Shown: piece after piece, positions 42,721 to 51,845 of the stretch
Numbering within the stretch: the first letter of the stretch is position 1
Layout: each line of letters opens with the position of its first letter
From: Flavobacterium sp. 9
Lineage (GTDB): Bacteria; Bacteroidota; Bacteroidia; Flavobacteriales; Flavobacteriaceae
Assembly: GCF_002754195.1 (NCBI RefSeq)
Contig: NZ_PEEU01000001.1
Coordinates: 1,984,001 to 2,048,000 of the forward strand
Reading direction: 5' to 3'
DNA length: 64,000 nucleotides
Translations under genes and position numbers: made by a program
The notes under the pieces: generated by a model
What the model saw: only the letters and a program-made list of their open reading frames with translations
Databases searched by the model: none
Told to the model about the DNA's origin: nothing

Positions 42721-43896
42721 TTAATCTTTTCTCCATTTTTTAGTTTCCTCAAAAATATGCTCTAAGATTGCAGATTCTGTTTCGTCGAAATCTATGTTTC
42801 GTCTTCCCATAACTAATCTTGCTGTTTCAAAGGCTTTTTTGGTTACATAAGTAGTAAAACCTGCTGCTCCACCCCAAGAAAAACTCGGAACAAAATTGCG
42901 AGGAAAACCACTTCCAAAAATATTAGCGCTCACTCCTACTACTGTTCCGGTATTAAACATCGTGTTGATTCCGCATTTACTATGATCCCCCATCATTAAA
43001 CCACAAAATTGAAGTCCGGTTTTTGCAAACCCTTCAGTTTCGTAGCTCCATAATTTTACTTCTTCATAGTTATTTTTCAGGTTCGAATTGTTGCTATCTG
43101 CTCCAATATTACACCATTCACCCAAAACAGAATCACCTAAAAATCCATCGTGCCCTTTATTCGAATTAGCAAAAAGAACCGAATTTTTAACTTCTCCTCC
43201 AATTCTTGATCCCGGACCAACCGTAGTTGCGCCGTAAACTTTTGCATTCAGTTTTACCTGAGCATTTTCACACAAAGCAAAAGGTCCACGAATTACCGTT
43301 CCTTCCATGATTTCAGAATTCTTACCTATATATATAGGTCCGTTTGAAGCATTTAGGGTAACAAATTCTAATTTCGCTTCTTCCTCAATAAATATATTTT
43401 CGGGCGCAATAACATTAACGCTTTTTGGGATTTGTTGCGACTTTCTGTCTTCTGTTAAATAATTAAAATCCTCACGAATTGCAGCATCATTTTTCGAGAA
43501 AATATCCCATGTATGTTCAACTGTTAAGCAATCATCGTTGTATTGGATTATTTCGTAAGAATCAAAATCGACTTCTTCCTGATTTTCATTTGTAAAAAAA
43601 GCAATTACATCATCGCCTTTAAATATCGCCTGATTTGTTGTTAGATTAGAAACTAATTCTGCAAGAGTATCATTTGGCAAATACGCTGCGTTAATCATTA
43701 CGTTTTCTTCCAATTCTACCATCGGAAATTTCTCTGATAAATATTCCTCAGTAATTGTAGTTATAGTCGAACCTAAACGTGTTTCCCATTTTTGGCGAAT
43801 CGTCATTATTCCAATTAGTATATCCGCAACTGGTCTTGTAAAAGTAAAAGGTAATAAAGCATTCCGGACGGGACCGTCAAAAAGAATGTAATTCAT
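42721..43896 (-). CDS. GlmU-like sugar nucleotidyltransferase / left-handed beta-helix protein
   Basis: The 391-residue protein starts NYILFDGPVRNALLPFTFTR, then PVADILIGIMTIRQKWE, the opening of a Bacteroidota family with a degenerate nucleotidyltransferase N-terminus. A hexapeptide-repeat beta-helix follows (PIYIGKNSEIMEGTVIRGPF, TTVGPGSRIGGEVKNS, GDHSKCGINTMFNTGTVVGV). Enzymes of this shape activate or acetylate sugars, but the classical GlmU pyrophosphorylase motif is absent. The start at 43896 is fixed by the promoter box at 43945-43952, which overlaps the longer frame. Confidence 0.8.
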   Translation of the reverse strand: MNYILFDGPVRNALLPFTFTRPVADILIGIMTIRQKWETRLGSTITTITEEYLSEKFPMVELEENVMINAAYLPNDTLAELVSNLTTNQAIFKGDDVIAFFTNENQEEVDFDSYEIIQYNDDCLTVEHTWDIFSKNDAAIREDFNYLTEDRKSQQIPKSVNVIAPENIFIEEEAKLEFVTLNASNGPIYIGKNSEIMEGTVIRGPFALCENAQVKLNAKVYGATTVGPGSRIGGEVKNSVLFANSNKGHDGFLGDSVLGEWCNIGADSNNSNLKNNYEEVKLWSYETEGFAKTGLQFCGLMMGDHSKCGINTMFNTGTVVGVSANIFGSGFPRNFVPSFSWGGAAGFTTYVTKKAFETARLVMGRRNIDFDETESAILEHIFEETKKWRKD

Positions 43897-43944
43897 AAAT
43901 AAAAATATTTGGTACTTGTTAAAATCTGATTTGGTTATCGAGTT

Positions 43945-43952
43945 CAAAGTTA
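43945..43952 (-). promoter_or_regulatory. Bacteroidota -7 box of the GlmU-like gene
   Basis: The minus strand reads TAACTTTG, matching TAnnTTTG, 48 bases before the ATG at 43896. Confidence 0.6.
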
Positions 43953-44046
43953 CAAATATTTTATGGGTTTGATCAAAAAGTACTCTTATTCAAAATAAGA
44001 AAATAATCACTTTTTGGTTAACCTCTTTTTTAAATTAATAATCATT

Positions 44047-44200
44047 TAACCGCAAAGTGCGCAATGTCTATATTATTTAAGTTTTCATAAAAAGCAAAGT
44101 CCGCAAAGCTTTATATACATTTTGTTTTCTGTCCCAAGGCTTCGGGATGTGTTTTCTGAACATAATGCCAAATAAAAAATCTTTGCGCACTTTGCGGTTA
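44047..44200. repeat. MITE-like element with 18-base terminal inverted repeats
   Basis: TAACCGCAAAGTGCGCAA (44047-44064) is the exact reverse complement of 44183-44200. The 154-base element has no coding potential and contains inner words such as GCAAAGTCCGCAAAGC and a degenerate copy of the TCCCGA...TCGGGA palindrome at 44132-44147. It fills most of the gene-free stretch between the GlmU-like and L31 genes. Confidence 0.8.
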
Positions 44201-44219
44201 GATTTCACAATTCCATAAA

Positions 44220-44245
44220 AAAAGCCTTCCAATTGGAAGGCTTTT
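44220..44245 (-). terminator. terminator of rpmE2
   Basis: AAAAGCCTTCC-AATT-GGAAGGCTTTT is a perfect hairpin. Read on the minus strand it is followed by a T run. Confidence 0.88.
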
Positions 44246-44264
44246 GTATAAGTAAAAAAAGTTA

Positions 44265-44519
44265 TTAGTTTTTAACGTGTTTTGCATATTTAGTTTTGAA
44301 TTTATCAATACGTCCTGCAGTATCGATAAGTTTAGATTTACCAGTATAAAAAGGGTGAGATGTTCTAGAAATCTCCATTTTTACAACTGGATACTCAACT
44401 CCGTCAACTTCAATTGTTTCTTTTGTATCTGCAGTAGATTTAGTGATAAAAACTTCGTCATTTGACATGTCTTTAAATGCAACTAATCTGTAATTTTCTG
44501 GGTGAATTCCTTTTTTCAT
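44265..44519 (-). CDS. rpmE2: 50S ribosomal protein L31 type B
   Basis: The 84-residue protein begins [18 protein letters not shown] and has [20 protein letters not shown] and RIDKFKTKY, the type B L31 pattern. It contains no cysteine, so the zinc-binding CxxC sites of type A L31 are absent. In bacteria with both forms the type B copy replaces the zinc form under zinc limitation. In Bacteroidota it is commonly the only form. It has its own promoter and terminator. Confidence 0.97.
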   Translation of the reverse strand: MKKGIHPENYRLVAFKDMSNDEVFITKSTADTKETIEVDGVEYPVVKMEISRTSHPFYTGKSKLIDTAGRIDKFKTKYAKHVKN

Positions 44520-44635
44520 CTTTTTCTTTTATTTATTGTTTAGAGCATTTTTATTTTGAAGCTTTTCCATGGTTAGAAAAAGGTGTAAACAAAGGATACT
44601 CTTTTTTGTTTAAAATTTTAATTATTTTGAGTCTG

Positions 44636-44643
44636 CAAATTTA
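44636..44643 (-). promoter_or_regulatory. Bacteroidota -7 box of rpmE2
   Basis: The minus strand reads TAAATTTG, giving a leader of roughly 110 bases before the L31 ATG at 44519. That is long for a short ribosomal gene and could hold a regulatory structure. Confidence 0.6.
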
Positions 44644-44733
44644 CAATTCTTTTTTAATATACAAATCTTTAACCCACTTTTTTTTAGTTAAATTCAAAAA
44701 GCTTTTTTTACCTCTCATTATATTGGGAATTGC

Positions 44734-44741
44734 TATATTTG
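44734..44741 (+). promoter_or_regulatory. Bacteroidota -7 box of the DUF4199 gene
   Basis: TATATTTG lies 28 bases before the ATG at 44769. An in-frame upstream ATG at 44730 would sit in front of the promoter and is excluded. Confidence 0.7.
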
Positions 44742-44768
44742 TGGATTAATTTTAAAACATATATAAAT

Positions 44769-45299
44769 ATGATTAATGAAGTTATAAAAAAGAACGGGAT
44801 TACTTATGGTGTAATGATTGGAATTGCATCTGCTTTAATAACTGCTACTATCTATGCGGTTGATCTAAATTTGTTCACAGCGTGGTGGATGGGATTATTA
44901 GGCATCGCTATTAGCTTGACTATTTCTATCATTTTACTTTCTAAAACAAAGAAAGAATTAAACGGTGTTTTTAGTTTTAAAGATGCTTTTACTACTTATT
45001 TTATTGCAGCAGTAATCGGAATTCTGATTTCAACTTTTTTTAATATTATTTTATTTAATGTTATCGACCCAAGTGCGAAAGACACTTTAAGCGAATTAAT
45101 GATAAAATATACCGTTGGAATGATGCAAAAATTTGGAACTCCAGCTTCTGCAATTAATGAAACTATTGCTAAAATGAAGCTAAGTAATCCATATTCTGCT
45201 CTGGAACTATTAAAAGGTTCTGTTTTTGCCATCGTTATTAGTGCAATTTTCGGTTTAATTTTCGCAGCATTTTTTAAAAGCAAATCTACACAAGAATAA
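44769..45299 (+). CDS. DUF4199 membrane protein
   Basis: The 176-residue protein has four transmembrane helices (about 11-33, 38-58, 73-95 and 146-168) and the DUF4199 start NEVIKKNGITYGVMIGIASA. Function is unknown. It is a common neighbour of group 2 glycosyltransferases in Bacteroidota, and here the glycosyltransferase gene begins nine bases downstream, so the two form an operon. Confidence 0.88.
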   Translation: MINEVIKKNGITYGVMIGIASALITATIYAVDLNLFTAWWMGLLGIAISLTISIILLSKTKKELNGVFSFKDAFTTYFIAAVIGILISTFFNIILFNVIDPSAKDTLSELMIKYTVGMMQKFGTPASAINETIAKMKLSNPYSALELLKGSVFAIVISAIFGLIFAAFFKSKSTQE

Positions 45300-45308
45300 A
45301 AATTATAA

Positions 45309-46265
45309 ATGAATTTATCTATACTTATACCACTTCTAAATGAAGAGGAATCACTACAAGAACTCTATTCGTGGATTATTAAAGTGATGCAATCTAATAA
45401 TTACTCGTATGAAATCATTTTTGTAGATGATGGTAGTACAGATAATTCCTGGAATATTATTGAAGGCTTTTCTAAGGAAAATTCCAATGTAAAAGGAATT
45501 CGATTCATGAAAAACTTTGGTAAATCACAAGCGCTGCATGCTGGTTTTGCTAAAGCACAAGGTGATGTGATTATTACTATGGACGCCGATTTGCAGGATA
45601 GTCCGGATGAGATTCCTGGATTGTATGAAATGATTACAGCTCAGAAATTTGATTTGGTTTCTGGTTGGAAAAAGAAACGTTACGATTCTGTAGTGGCAAA
45701 AAATCTTCCTTCGAAATTATTTAATTGGGCTGCCAGAAAAACTTCGGGAGTTGAATTGAATGATTTTAATTGCGGATTAAAAGCGTACAAAAACACAGTT
45801 GTAAAAAACATAGAAGTTTCGGGCGAAATGCATCGATACATTCCGGTTTTGGCAAAAAATGCCGGTTTTAACAAAATTGGAGAAAAAGTTGTTATTCACC
45901 AGGCTCGTAAATATGGTGAGACTAAATTTGGAATGGAGCGTTTTATAAACGGTTTTCTGGATTTAATCACAATTTGGTTTTTATCCCGATTCGGAAAAAG
46001 ACCAATGCACTTATTTGGCGCAATGGGTTCGTTAATGTTTATTATCGGATTTTTATTAGCAGGTTATATTGGAGTTTCAAAATTATACCATATGTATAAC
46101 GGAATGAAATATAGCTTAATAACCAGTAATCCATGGTTCTTTATTGCTTTGACAACTATGATTTTAGGAACTCAGTTATTCCTGGCAGGTTTTCTTGGTG
46201 AGATTATTTTGAGAACTAAAAGCAACGAAGCACGTTATAAAGTAGCCCGAGAGGTTAATTTTTAA
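45309..46265 (+). CDS. family 2 glycosyltransferase, DPM1/GtrB-like
   Basis: The 318-residue protein has the GT2 catalytic domain: LSILIPLLNEEESLQELYSW, IIFVDDGSTDNSW and the metal-binding ITMDADLQDSPDEIPGLYEM, then GLKAYKNTV. Two C-terminal membrane helices follow (about 235-257 and 273-298). This is the layout of enzymes that transfer a sugar from a nucleotide sugar to undecaprenyl or dolichyl phosphate. It is cotranscribed with the DUF4199 gene. Confidence 0.92.
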   Translation: MNLSILIPLLNEEESLQELYSWIIKVMQSNNYSYEIIFVDDGSTDNSWNIIEGFSKENSNVKGIRFMKNFGKSQALHAGFAKAQGDVIITMDADLQDSPDEIPGLYEMITAQKFDLVSGWKKKRYDSVVAKNLPSKLFNWAARKTSGVELNDFNCGLKAYKNTVVKNIEVSGEMHRYIPVLAKNAGFNKIGEKVVIHQARKYGETKFGMERFINGFLDLITIWFLSRFGKRPMHLFGAMGSLMFIIGFLLAGYIGVSKLYHMYNGMKYSLITSNPWFFIALTTMILGTQLFLAGFLGEIILRTKSNEARYKVAREVNF

Positions 46266-46274
46266 CGTAAAGCC

Positions 46275-46355
46275 TAGCCCTGATAGAAGGGAAAATCCTT
46301 TTATATTGTTTTTTCTACAATATAAAAGATTGGAATGATAGCGGGAAATAGCTCC
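46275..46355 (+). ncRNA. Flavo-1-like structured RNA element, copy B
   Basis: It shares TAGCCCTGATAGAAG and GGGAAATAGCTCC ends with 28841-28920. Its hairpin is CCTTTTATATTGT / ACAATATAAAAGA, different in sequence from copy A but equally complementary, so the pairing is kept by paired changes. It sits between the glycosyltransferase and the phosphomutase gene, in the leader of the latter. Confidence 0.65.
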
Positions 46356-46394
46356 TGAAAATTATTATTATTTTAAAATATAAAAAATAGACGA

Positions 46395-48125
46395 ATGATG
46401 AATATAGCACCTAATATTTTGAATGCTGTAAACGAATGGTTGACACCTACATTTGACAACGAAACTCAAGCTGCGGTTAAGGAATTAATAACGACTTCGC
46501 CTAAGGAACTTGAAGAAAGTTTTTATAAAAATCTGGAATTTGGAACTGGCGGAATGCGCGGTGTTATGGGCGTTGGAGATAATAGAATCAACAAATATAC
46601 ACTTGGAAAAAACACGCAGGGATTGTCAGACTACATGCATGAAGTTTTTCCAAATCAACCTTTAAAAGTTGTTATTGCTTACGATTGCCGTCATAATAGT
46701 AATACATTGGCAAAAGTTGTTGCTGATGTTTTTTCTGCAAACGGGATTCATGTTTATTTATTCTCGGATTTGCGTCCAACTCCTGAATTATCATTTGCTC
46801 TTAAATATTTAGGTTGTCAATGCGGAATCGTATTAACGGCATCCCACAATCCACCTGAATATAATGGTTACAAAGTATATTGGGAAGATGGCGGACAAAT
46901 CGTTCCTCCTCAGGATGCGGCAATTATCAACGTAATCGAAAATCTGGGTTACGATAAAATTAAATTTAATGCTAACGAAAGCCTTATTCAATATATCGAT
47001 ACCGAAATTGATAAAGCTTTTGTGAAGTCATCTATTGAAAACGCAAGTTTTAATACTCCGGCTGAAGCCAAAGACAACTTACAGATTGTTTTTACTTCAT
47101 TGCACGGAACTTCTATAAAATCTGTTCCTGACACTTTATCACAAGCAGGGTACAAAAATGTACACATTGTACCGGAACAAGCAATTCCTGATGGGAATTT
47201 CCCAACTGTAAAATCTCCAAATCCTGAAGAGCCTGAAGCTTTGACAATGGCTTTGGCTTTGGCCGATAAAACAAACTCGGATATTGTGGTTGGAACTGAT
47301 CCTGATTGCGATCGTCTTGGTGTTGCTGTTAGAAATAACGACGGCAAAATGATTTTGCTTAACGGAAATCAAACCATGATTTTAATGACTTCTTTTTTAT
47401 TAAAACAATGGAAAAAAGCCGGAAAAATTAATGGAAAACAATTCGTAGGTTCTACCATTGTTTCTACTCCAATGATGATGGAATTAGCGACAAGTTATGG
47501 TGTTGAATGCAAAGTTGGTTTAACCGGATTTAAATGGATCGCCAAAATGATTAAAGATTTCCCGGAACTCGAATTTATTGGAGGTGGCGAAGAAAGCTTT
47601 GGTTTTATGGTTGGTGACGCCGTGAGAGATAAAGACGCTGTTGCTGCTACCTTATTAATATGCGAAGTTGCTGCTCAGGCAAAAGCTGCCGGAAGTAGTG
47701 TTTATAAAGAACTTTTGCAACTTTATGTTGAAAATGGTTTCTATAAAGAACACTTGGTTTCTTTGACCAAAAAAGGAATGGAAGGTTTACAGGAAATTAA
47801 TCAAATGATGATTGATTTACGTGAAAATCCTCTAAAAGAAATCAGCGGACAACGTGTTATTATGGTTGAAGATTATCAATCATCAATTGCATTGAATTTA
47901 TTGACTGGCGAAGAATCTACAATGGATATTCCGAAATCAAATGTGTTGATTTATTATACTGAAGATGGTTCAAAAATTTGCGCCAGACCAAGTGGAACTG
48001 AGCCAAAAATCAAATTCTACATTAGTGTAAATGCAGAATTAGATTCAGTTGAAAATTTTGACGCTGCAGAAAGTTTCTTAGACGAAAAAATTCAAAGTAT
48101 TATTGCAGGAATGCAATTGAAATAA
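46395..48125 (+). CDS. phosphoglucomutase / phosphomannomutase
   Basis: The 576-residue alpha-D-phosphohexomutase has the substrate loop [19 protein letters not shown], the phosphoserine loop [20 protein letters not shown] (Ser in ASHNP), the magnesium loop [14 protein letters not shown], the sugar-binding [20 protein letters not shown] and the phosphate-binding [12 protein letters not shown]. It interconverts hexose 1- and 6-phosphates. The length fits the type with the long N-terminus (PgcA-like). The start could be the first or second ATG. It lies downstream of a Flavo-1-like element. Confidence 0.93.
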   Translation: MMNIAPNILNAVNEWLTPTFDNETQAAVKELITTSPKELEESFYKNLEFGTGGMRGVMGVGDNRINKYTLGKNTQGLSDYMHEVFPNQPLKVVIAYDCRHNSNTLAKVVADVFSANGIHVYLFSDLRPTPELSFALKYLGCQCGIVLTASHNPPEYNGYKVYWEDGGQIVPPQDAAIINVIENLGYDKIKFNANESLIQYIDTEIDKAFVKSSIENASFNTPAEAKDNLQIVFTSLHGTSIKSVPDTLSQAGYKNVHIVPEQAIPDGNFPTVKSPNPEEPEALTMALALADKTNSDIVVGTDPDCDRLGVAVRNNDGKMILLNGNQTMILMTSFLLKQWKKAGKINGKQFVGSTIVSTPMMMELATSYGVECKVGLTGFKWIAKMIKDFPELEFIGGGEESFGFMVGDAVRDKDAVAATLLICEVAAQAKAAGSSVYKELLQLYVENGFYKEHLVSLTKKGMEGLQEINQMMIDLRENPLKEISGQRVIMVEDYQSSIALNLLTGEESTMDIPKSNVLIYYTEDGSKICARPSGTEPKIKFYISVNAELDSVENFDAAESFLDEKIQSIIAGMQLK

Positions 48126-48130
48126 GCCGA

Positions 48131-49168
48131 ATGAGTGACAAACTTGACACTAATAATCAACCTGAACTATTAGACTCCATAATTGGGTTAATAGATCAGA
48201 CTCGTCATTTTGTTGCCAAAACGGTTAATCAGGAATTAACGCTACTATACTGGAAAATTGGAAAAACGATCAATGAAGAGATACTCAAAAATGATCGCGC
48301 TGATTACGGAAAGAAAACTATCCAAATTTTAAGCTTAGAGCTATCCAAAAGATACGGCACGGGATTTAGTAAAAGAAATATACATAGCTTCATAAAACTA
48401 AACAGTGTTTTTCAAGACTTTACAATTGTGCAGACAGTGTCTGCACAATTGAGTTGGTCACATTTATATTCAATTTTAAGTATTGAAAATGATATAAAAC
48501 GTGAATTTTACATTCAAATGAGCGCTCATGAAAGATGGAGCGTAAGAACTTTACAAGAACGCATCGATAGCATGCTTTTTGAAAGAACCGCAATCAGCAA
48601 GAAACCCGAACAAACCATACTTAATGACTTAGCTTCATTAAAAAACGAAAAACAAATTAGCCCTGATTTAACCTTTCGGGATCCATATTTCTTAGATTTT
48701 TTAGGATTGCATGATACTTATTCCGAAAAGGATTTGGAAAGTTCCATCCTGGCTCAGTTGCAAAATTTTATTACCGAAATGGGAAGCGAATTTGCTTTTC
48801 TTGCCCGCCAAAAAAGAATCACAATTGACGATGAAGATTTTTACATCGATTTGCTTTTTTATCATCGTGGTCTGCGCCGATTAGTTGCGATTGACTTAAA
48901 ACTAGGAAAATTTAAAGCCGGTTACAAAGGCCAAATGGAGCTTTATTTACGTTGGTTAGAGAAAAATGAACAAAAAGAAGGCGAAAACAAACCAATTGGA
49001 TTAATTTTGTGCAGTGAAAAATCTCCTGAACAAATCAATTATTTAATGCTCGACAATGACGAACAAATCAAAGTCTCCGCTTATTTAACCCAATTACCTG
49101 AAAAAAAATTATTGCTAGAAAAACTGGAAAGAGCCATTGCTATAGCAGAAAATAACATCCACAAATAA
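48131..49168 (+). CDS. YhcG-type PDDEXK nuclease (DUF1016)
   Basis: The 345-residue protein has the DUF1016 N-terminal domain (about 12-165: VNQELTLLYWKIGKTINEEI, RYGTGFSKRNIHSFIKL, AQLSWSHLYSILSI) and a C-terminal PD-(D/E)XK domain. The latter has FYIDLLFYHRGLRRLVAIDL, then KLGKFKAGYKGQMELYLRWL, in which the Asp, Asp-Leu-Lys and Gln form the active site. YhcG proteins often travel with restriction-modification or defence loci. Here it lies between two housekeeping genes, five bases after the mutase and directly against the exporter start. A 29-base perfect palindrome sits inside it. Confidence 0.88.
   Translation: MSDKLDTNNQPELLDSIIGLIDQTRHFVAKTVNQELTLLYWKIGKTINEEILKNDRADYGKKTIQILSLELSKRYGTGFSKRNIHSFIKLNSVFQDFTIVQTVSAQLSWSHLYSILSIENDIKREFYIQMSAHERWSVRTLQERIDSMLFERTAISKKPEQTILNDLASLKNEKQISPDLTFRDPYFLDFLGLHDTYSEKDLESSILAQLQNFITEMGSEFAFLARQKRITIDDEDFYIDLLFYHRGLRRLVAIDLKLGKFKAGYKGQMELYLRWLEKNEQKEGENKPIGLILCSEKSPEQINYLMLDNDEQIKVSAYLTQLPEKKLLLEKLERAIAIAENNIHK
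48423..48451. repeat. 29-base perfect palindrome inside the YhcG-type gene
   Basis: CAATTGTGCAGACA and TGTCTGCACAATTG are exact reverse complements around one G. It codes for TIVQTVSAQL, the most conserved stretch of the family, so the structure and protein sequence are superposed. Confidence 0.8.
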
Positions 49169-50998
49169 ATGAGTAATTTCAAAAAAATAGTTCCTTTTAT
49201 ATATCCGTATAAAAAATACGCGTTTCTAAACATCTTTTTTAATGTTTTGTACGCACTTTTCAGCACACTTTCTTTTGTTGCTTTAATACCAATGCTTCAG
49301 GTATTATTTGACCAAACAAAGGCAAGAAAAATAAAACCAGTATATCAGGGAATTTTAAAACTCCAACAATATGGTGAAGATTATTTGAGCTATTACATCA
49401 CTACAACAAAAGGTAACCATGATCCCGGATACATTTTGTCTATTATGGTAACGATTATAATCTCAATCTTCTTATTAAAAAACTTAGCAGATTATTTAGC
49501 GATGTTTTTTATCACTTTTTTGCGAAATGGAGTCTTAAAAGACATGCGAAATGCTATGTATAAAAAAACATTAGAGCTTCCTTTGGCATTCTATTCTGAA
49601 AAAAGAAAAGGAGATGTTATTTCGAGAATCTCGGCTGACGTAAATGAGGTTCAAAACTCATTTTTAGCCATACTGGAACTTATTGTAAAAGAACCATTAA
49701 CCATAGTTTTTACGATAACAACAATGCTAATCATTAGCACTAAACTAACCTTATTTGTTTTTATTTTTATTCCGATTTCAGGTTACATTATTTCACTAAT
49801 TGGAAAACAACTTAAAAAGCAATCGACAAAAGCGCAAGAAGAACAAGGAACTTTTTTATCTACTATCGAAGAAACTATTGGTGGATTGAAAGTTGTAAAA
49901 GGATATAATTCAGAAAATTATTTTAATAGTGTTTTTCAAAATTCAACAGAACGCTTTTTTCATTTATCAAATAAAATAGGTAATCGCCAGAACTTAGCTT
50001 CACCAGCAAGTGAATTTATGGGAATTACCGTTATCGCTATTTTATTGTGGTATGGAGGACAAATGGTTTTGATCGATAAAACTTTGAGCGGACCTTCTTT
50101 TATTGCTTACATGGGATTAGCTTATAACATTCTAACACCTGCAAAAGCAATCTCTAAGGCTTCTTACGGAGTTAAAAGAGGAAATGCTGCTGCAGAACGC
50201 GTTTTAGAAGTTTTAGAACAGGAAAACACGATTGTTTCAAAACCTAATGCGATCGAAAAATCTTCTTTTGACGATACTATAAACATTCAGCATATTAACT
50301 TTAAATATGAAAACGAAACAGTTTTAAAAGACTTTTCTCTTCAAATTAAAAAAGGTCAAACTGTTGCTCTTGTTGGACAATCCGGAAGTGGAAAAAGTAC
50401 AATTGCCAATCTATTGACACGTTTTTATGATGTAAATGACGGAACGATTTCAATCGACGACATCAACATCAAAGACATGAATTTACAATCTCTTCGCAGC
50501 CTGATGGGATTAGTTACACAAGACAGCATTTTATTTAATGATACAATTAAAGCAAATATTTCGTTAGGAAAATTAGATGCTACAGACGATGAAATTATCG
50601 AAGCACTAAAAATTGCTAATGCTTATGAGTTTGTAAAAGAATTGCCTTTAGGAATCTACACGAACATTGGTGACAGCGGAAACAAACTTTCTGGTGGTCA
50701 AAAACAACGTTTATCAATTGCTCGTGCTGTATTAAAGAATCCTCCAATTATGATTTTAGATGAAGCTACATCAGCATTGGACACTGAAAGCGAAAAATTT
50801 GTTCAGGTTGCTCTTGAAAATATGATGCAAAACAGAACATCAATCGTAATTGCACACAGACTTTCGACCATTCAAAAAGCAGATTTGATTGTAGTAATGC
50901 AAAAAGGAAAAATTGTAGAGCAAGGAACTCACGATGAATTAATTGCACATAACGGAACTTACAATAAACTCGTTACAATGCAATCTTTCGAATCATAA
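49169..50998 (+). CDS. MsbA-like ABC exporter (fused permease and ATPase)
   Basis: The 609-residue half-transporter has six membrane helices (about residues 15-345) and a C-terminal ATPase with Walker A VGQSGSGKSTIANLLTRFYD, Q-loop VTQDSILFNDT, signature KLSGGQKQRLSIARAVLKNP, Walker B IMILDEATSALDTESE and switch His IAHRLSTIQ. It resembles MsbA-type lipid A flippases. As a type IV exporter it works as a homodimer. Its ATG follows the YhcG stop with no gap. Essential lipid transport is the likeliest role but drug export is possible. Confidence 0.9.
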   Translation: MSNFKKIVPFIYPYKKYAFLNIFFNVLYALFSTLSFVALIPMLQVLFDQTKARKIKPVYQGILKLQQYGEDYLSYYITTTKGNHDPGYILSIMVTIIISIFLLKNLADYLAMFFITFLRNGVLKDMRNAMYKKTLELPLAFYSEKRKGDVISRISADVNEVQNSFLAILELIVKEPLTIVFTITTMLIISTKLTLFVFIFIPISGYIISLIGKQLKKQSTKAQEEQGTFLSTIEETIGGLKVVKGYNSENYFNSVFQNSTERFFHLSNKIGNRQNLASPASEFMGITVIAILLWYGGQMVLIDKTLSGPSFIAYMGLAYNILTPAKAISKASYGVKRGNAAAERVLEVLEQENTIVSKPNAIEKSSFDDTINIQHINFKYENETVLKDFSLQIKKGQTVALVGQSGSGKSTIANLLTRFYDVNDGTISIDDINIKDMNLQSLRSLMGLVTQDSILFNDTIKANISLGKLDATDDEIIEALKIANAYEFVKELPLGIYTNIGDSGNKLSGGQKQRLSIARAVLKNPPIMILDEATSALDTESEKFVQVALENMMQNRTSIVIAHRLSTIQKADLIVVMQKGKIVEQGTHDELIAHNGTYNKLVTMQSFES

Positions 50999-51019
50999 CA
51001 ACAGAACTTAAATTCTGTT

Positions 51020-51083
51020 AAAAAATACTTACTAAGTTTATCTGGCGGTTTAATAATCACAGAAAACTAAGTAAGTATTTTTT
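51020..51083 (+). terminator. long hairpin terminator of the exporter gene
   Basis: Arms at 51020-51039 and 51064-51083 pair over about 20 bases (core AATACTTACT) with two mismatches and end in a T tract. Confidence 0.75.
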
Positions 51084-51143
51084 TTATAGTTTATTATAAA
51101 ATCAATTTGTAATTTTATTAGAAATACTAAATCGCCTACTAAA

Positions 51144-51845
51144 ATGTATTTCAAAAATCCAAACATAATACTTCCAGAGGATCCAGATACGGTTGTTTGG
51201 AAATACTTAGACCTCTCTAAGTTCCTGGATTTATTACTTTCTAAGAAACTTTTTATGTCGCGTTCTGATAAATTTGAAGATCAGTACGAAGGCACTTTTA
51301 GCGAACCTACTTTTGAGGAAATTAAAAAGCTAGCCATTGATAATCCTGACTTTTTAAATTACTACAAAACGCATCGTGAACAAGTCGCCATAAGCAGTTG
51401 GCATATTAATGAATACGAATCTTTTGCCATGTGGCAGATTTTTACACAAAATAGCGAAGGATTAGCGATTCAGTCTACTATTGGACGATTGCAAAAAGCA
51501 TTGAAACCTGAGAATAATTTTGATCAGTATATTGGCGAAGTTAATTACATCGACTATAAAAAAGAATATATTCCGTTTGATGATTTGTTCTTCCCTTTTC
51601 TCTTTAAACGAAAAAGTTTTCAATACGAACGTGAAGTTCGCATTATAACCGACACTTCAAAAAGCAACATTAAACTTAATGACGGATTGAAAATCAATGT
51701 TGATATCAGCCAACTAATTGAGAAGATATACATTCATCCAAAATCGGAAAACTGGTATAAAAAGCTGGTAATTGATTTGGTAGATCGCCTGGGTTTTGGA
51801 ATTGAAATTGAAAAATCTGATTTAGAAAGCGATATTTTGATTTGA
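51144..51845 (+). CDS. DUF2971 protein
   Basis: The 233-residue protein has the DUF2971 pattern TVVWKYLDLSKFLDLLLSKK, then LFMSRSDKFEDQYEGTFS, ISSWHINEYESFAMWQIFT and FQYEREVRIITD. No catalytic residues have been assigned to the family, which is often found in accessory or defence-associated loci. It has no signal peptide or membrane helix. It is followed by a gene-free repeat stretch. Confidence 0.88.
   Translation: MYFKNPNIILPEDPDTVVWKYLDLSKFLDLLLSKKLFMSRSDKFEDQYEGTFSEPTFEEIKKLAIDNPDFLNYYKTHREQVAISSWHINEYESFAMWQIFTQNSEGLAIQSTIGRLQKALKPENNFDQYIGEVNYIDYKKEYIPFDDLFFPFLFKRKSFQYEREVRIITDTSKSNIKLNDGLKINVDISQLIEKIYIHPKSENWYKKLVIDLVDRLGFGIEIEKSDLESDILI

Noticed and set aside
44477..44749. Plus-strand frame spanning the L31 leader
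   Set aside because: Runs through the promoter of rpmE2 and the next gene's promoter. Phe/Leu-rich translation of AT-rich spacer with no start signal.
46988..47372. Minus-strand frames inside the phosphomutase
   Set aside because: Both overlap a gene with complete catalytic motifs. They are frame shadows.
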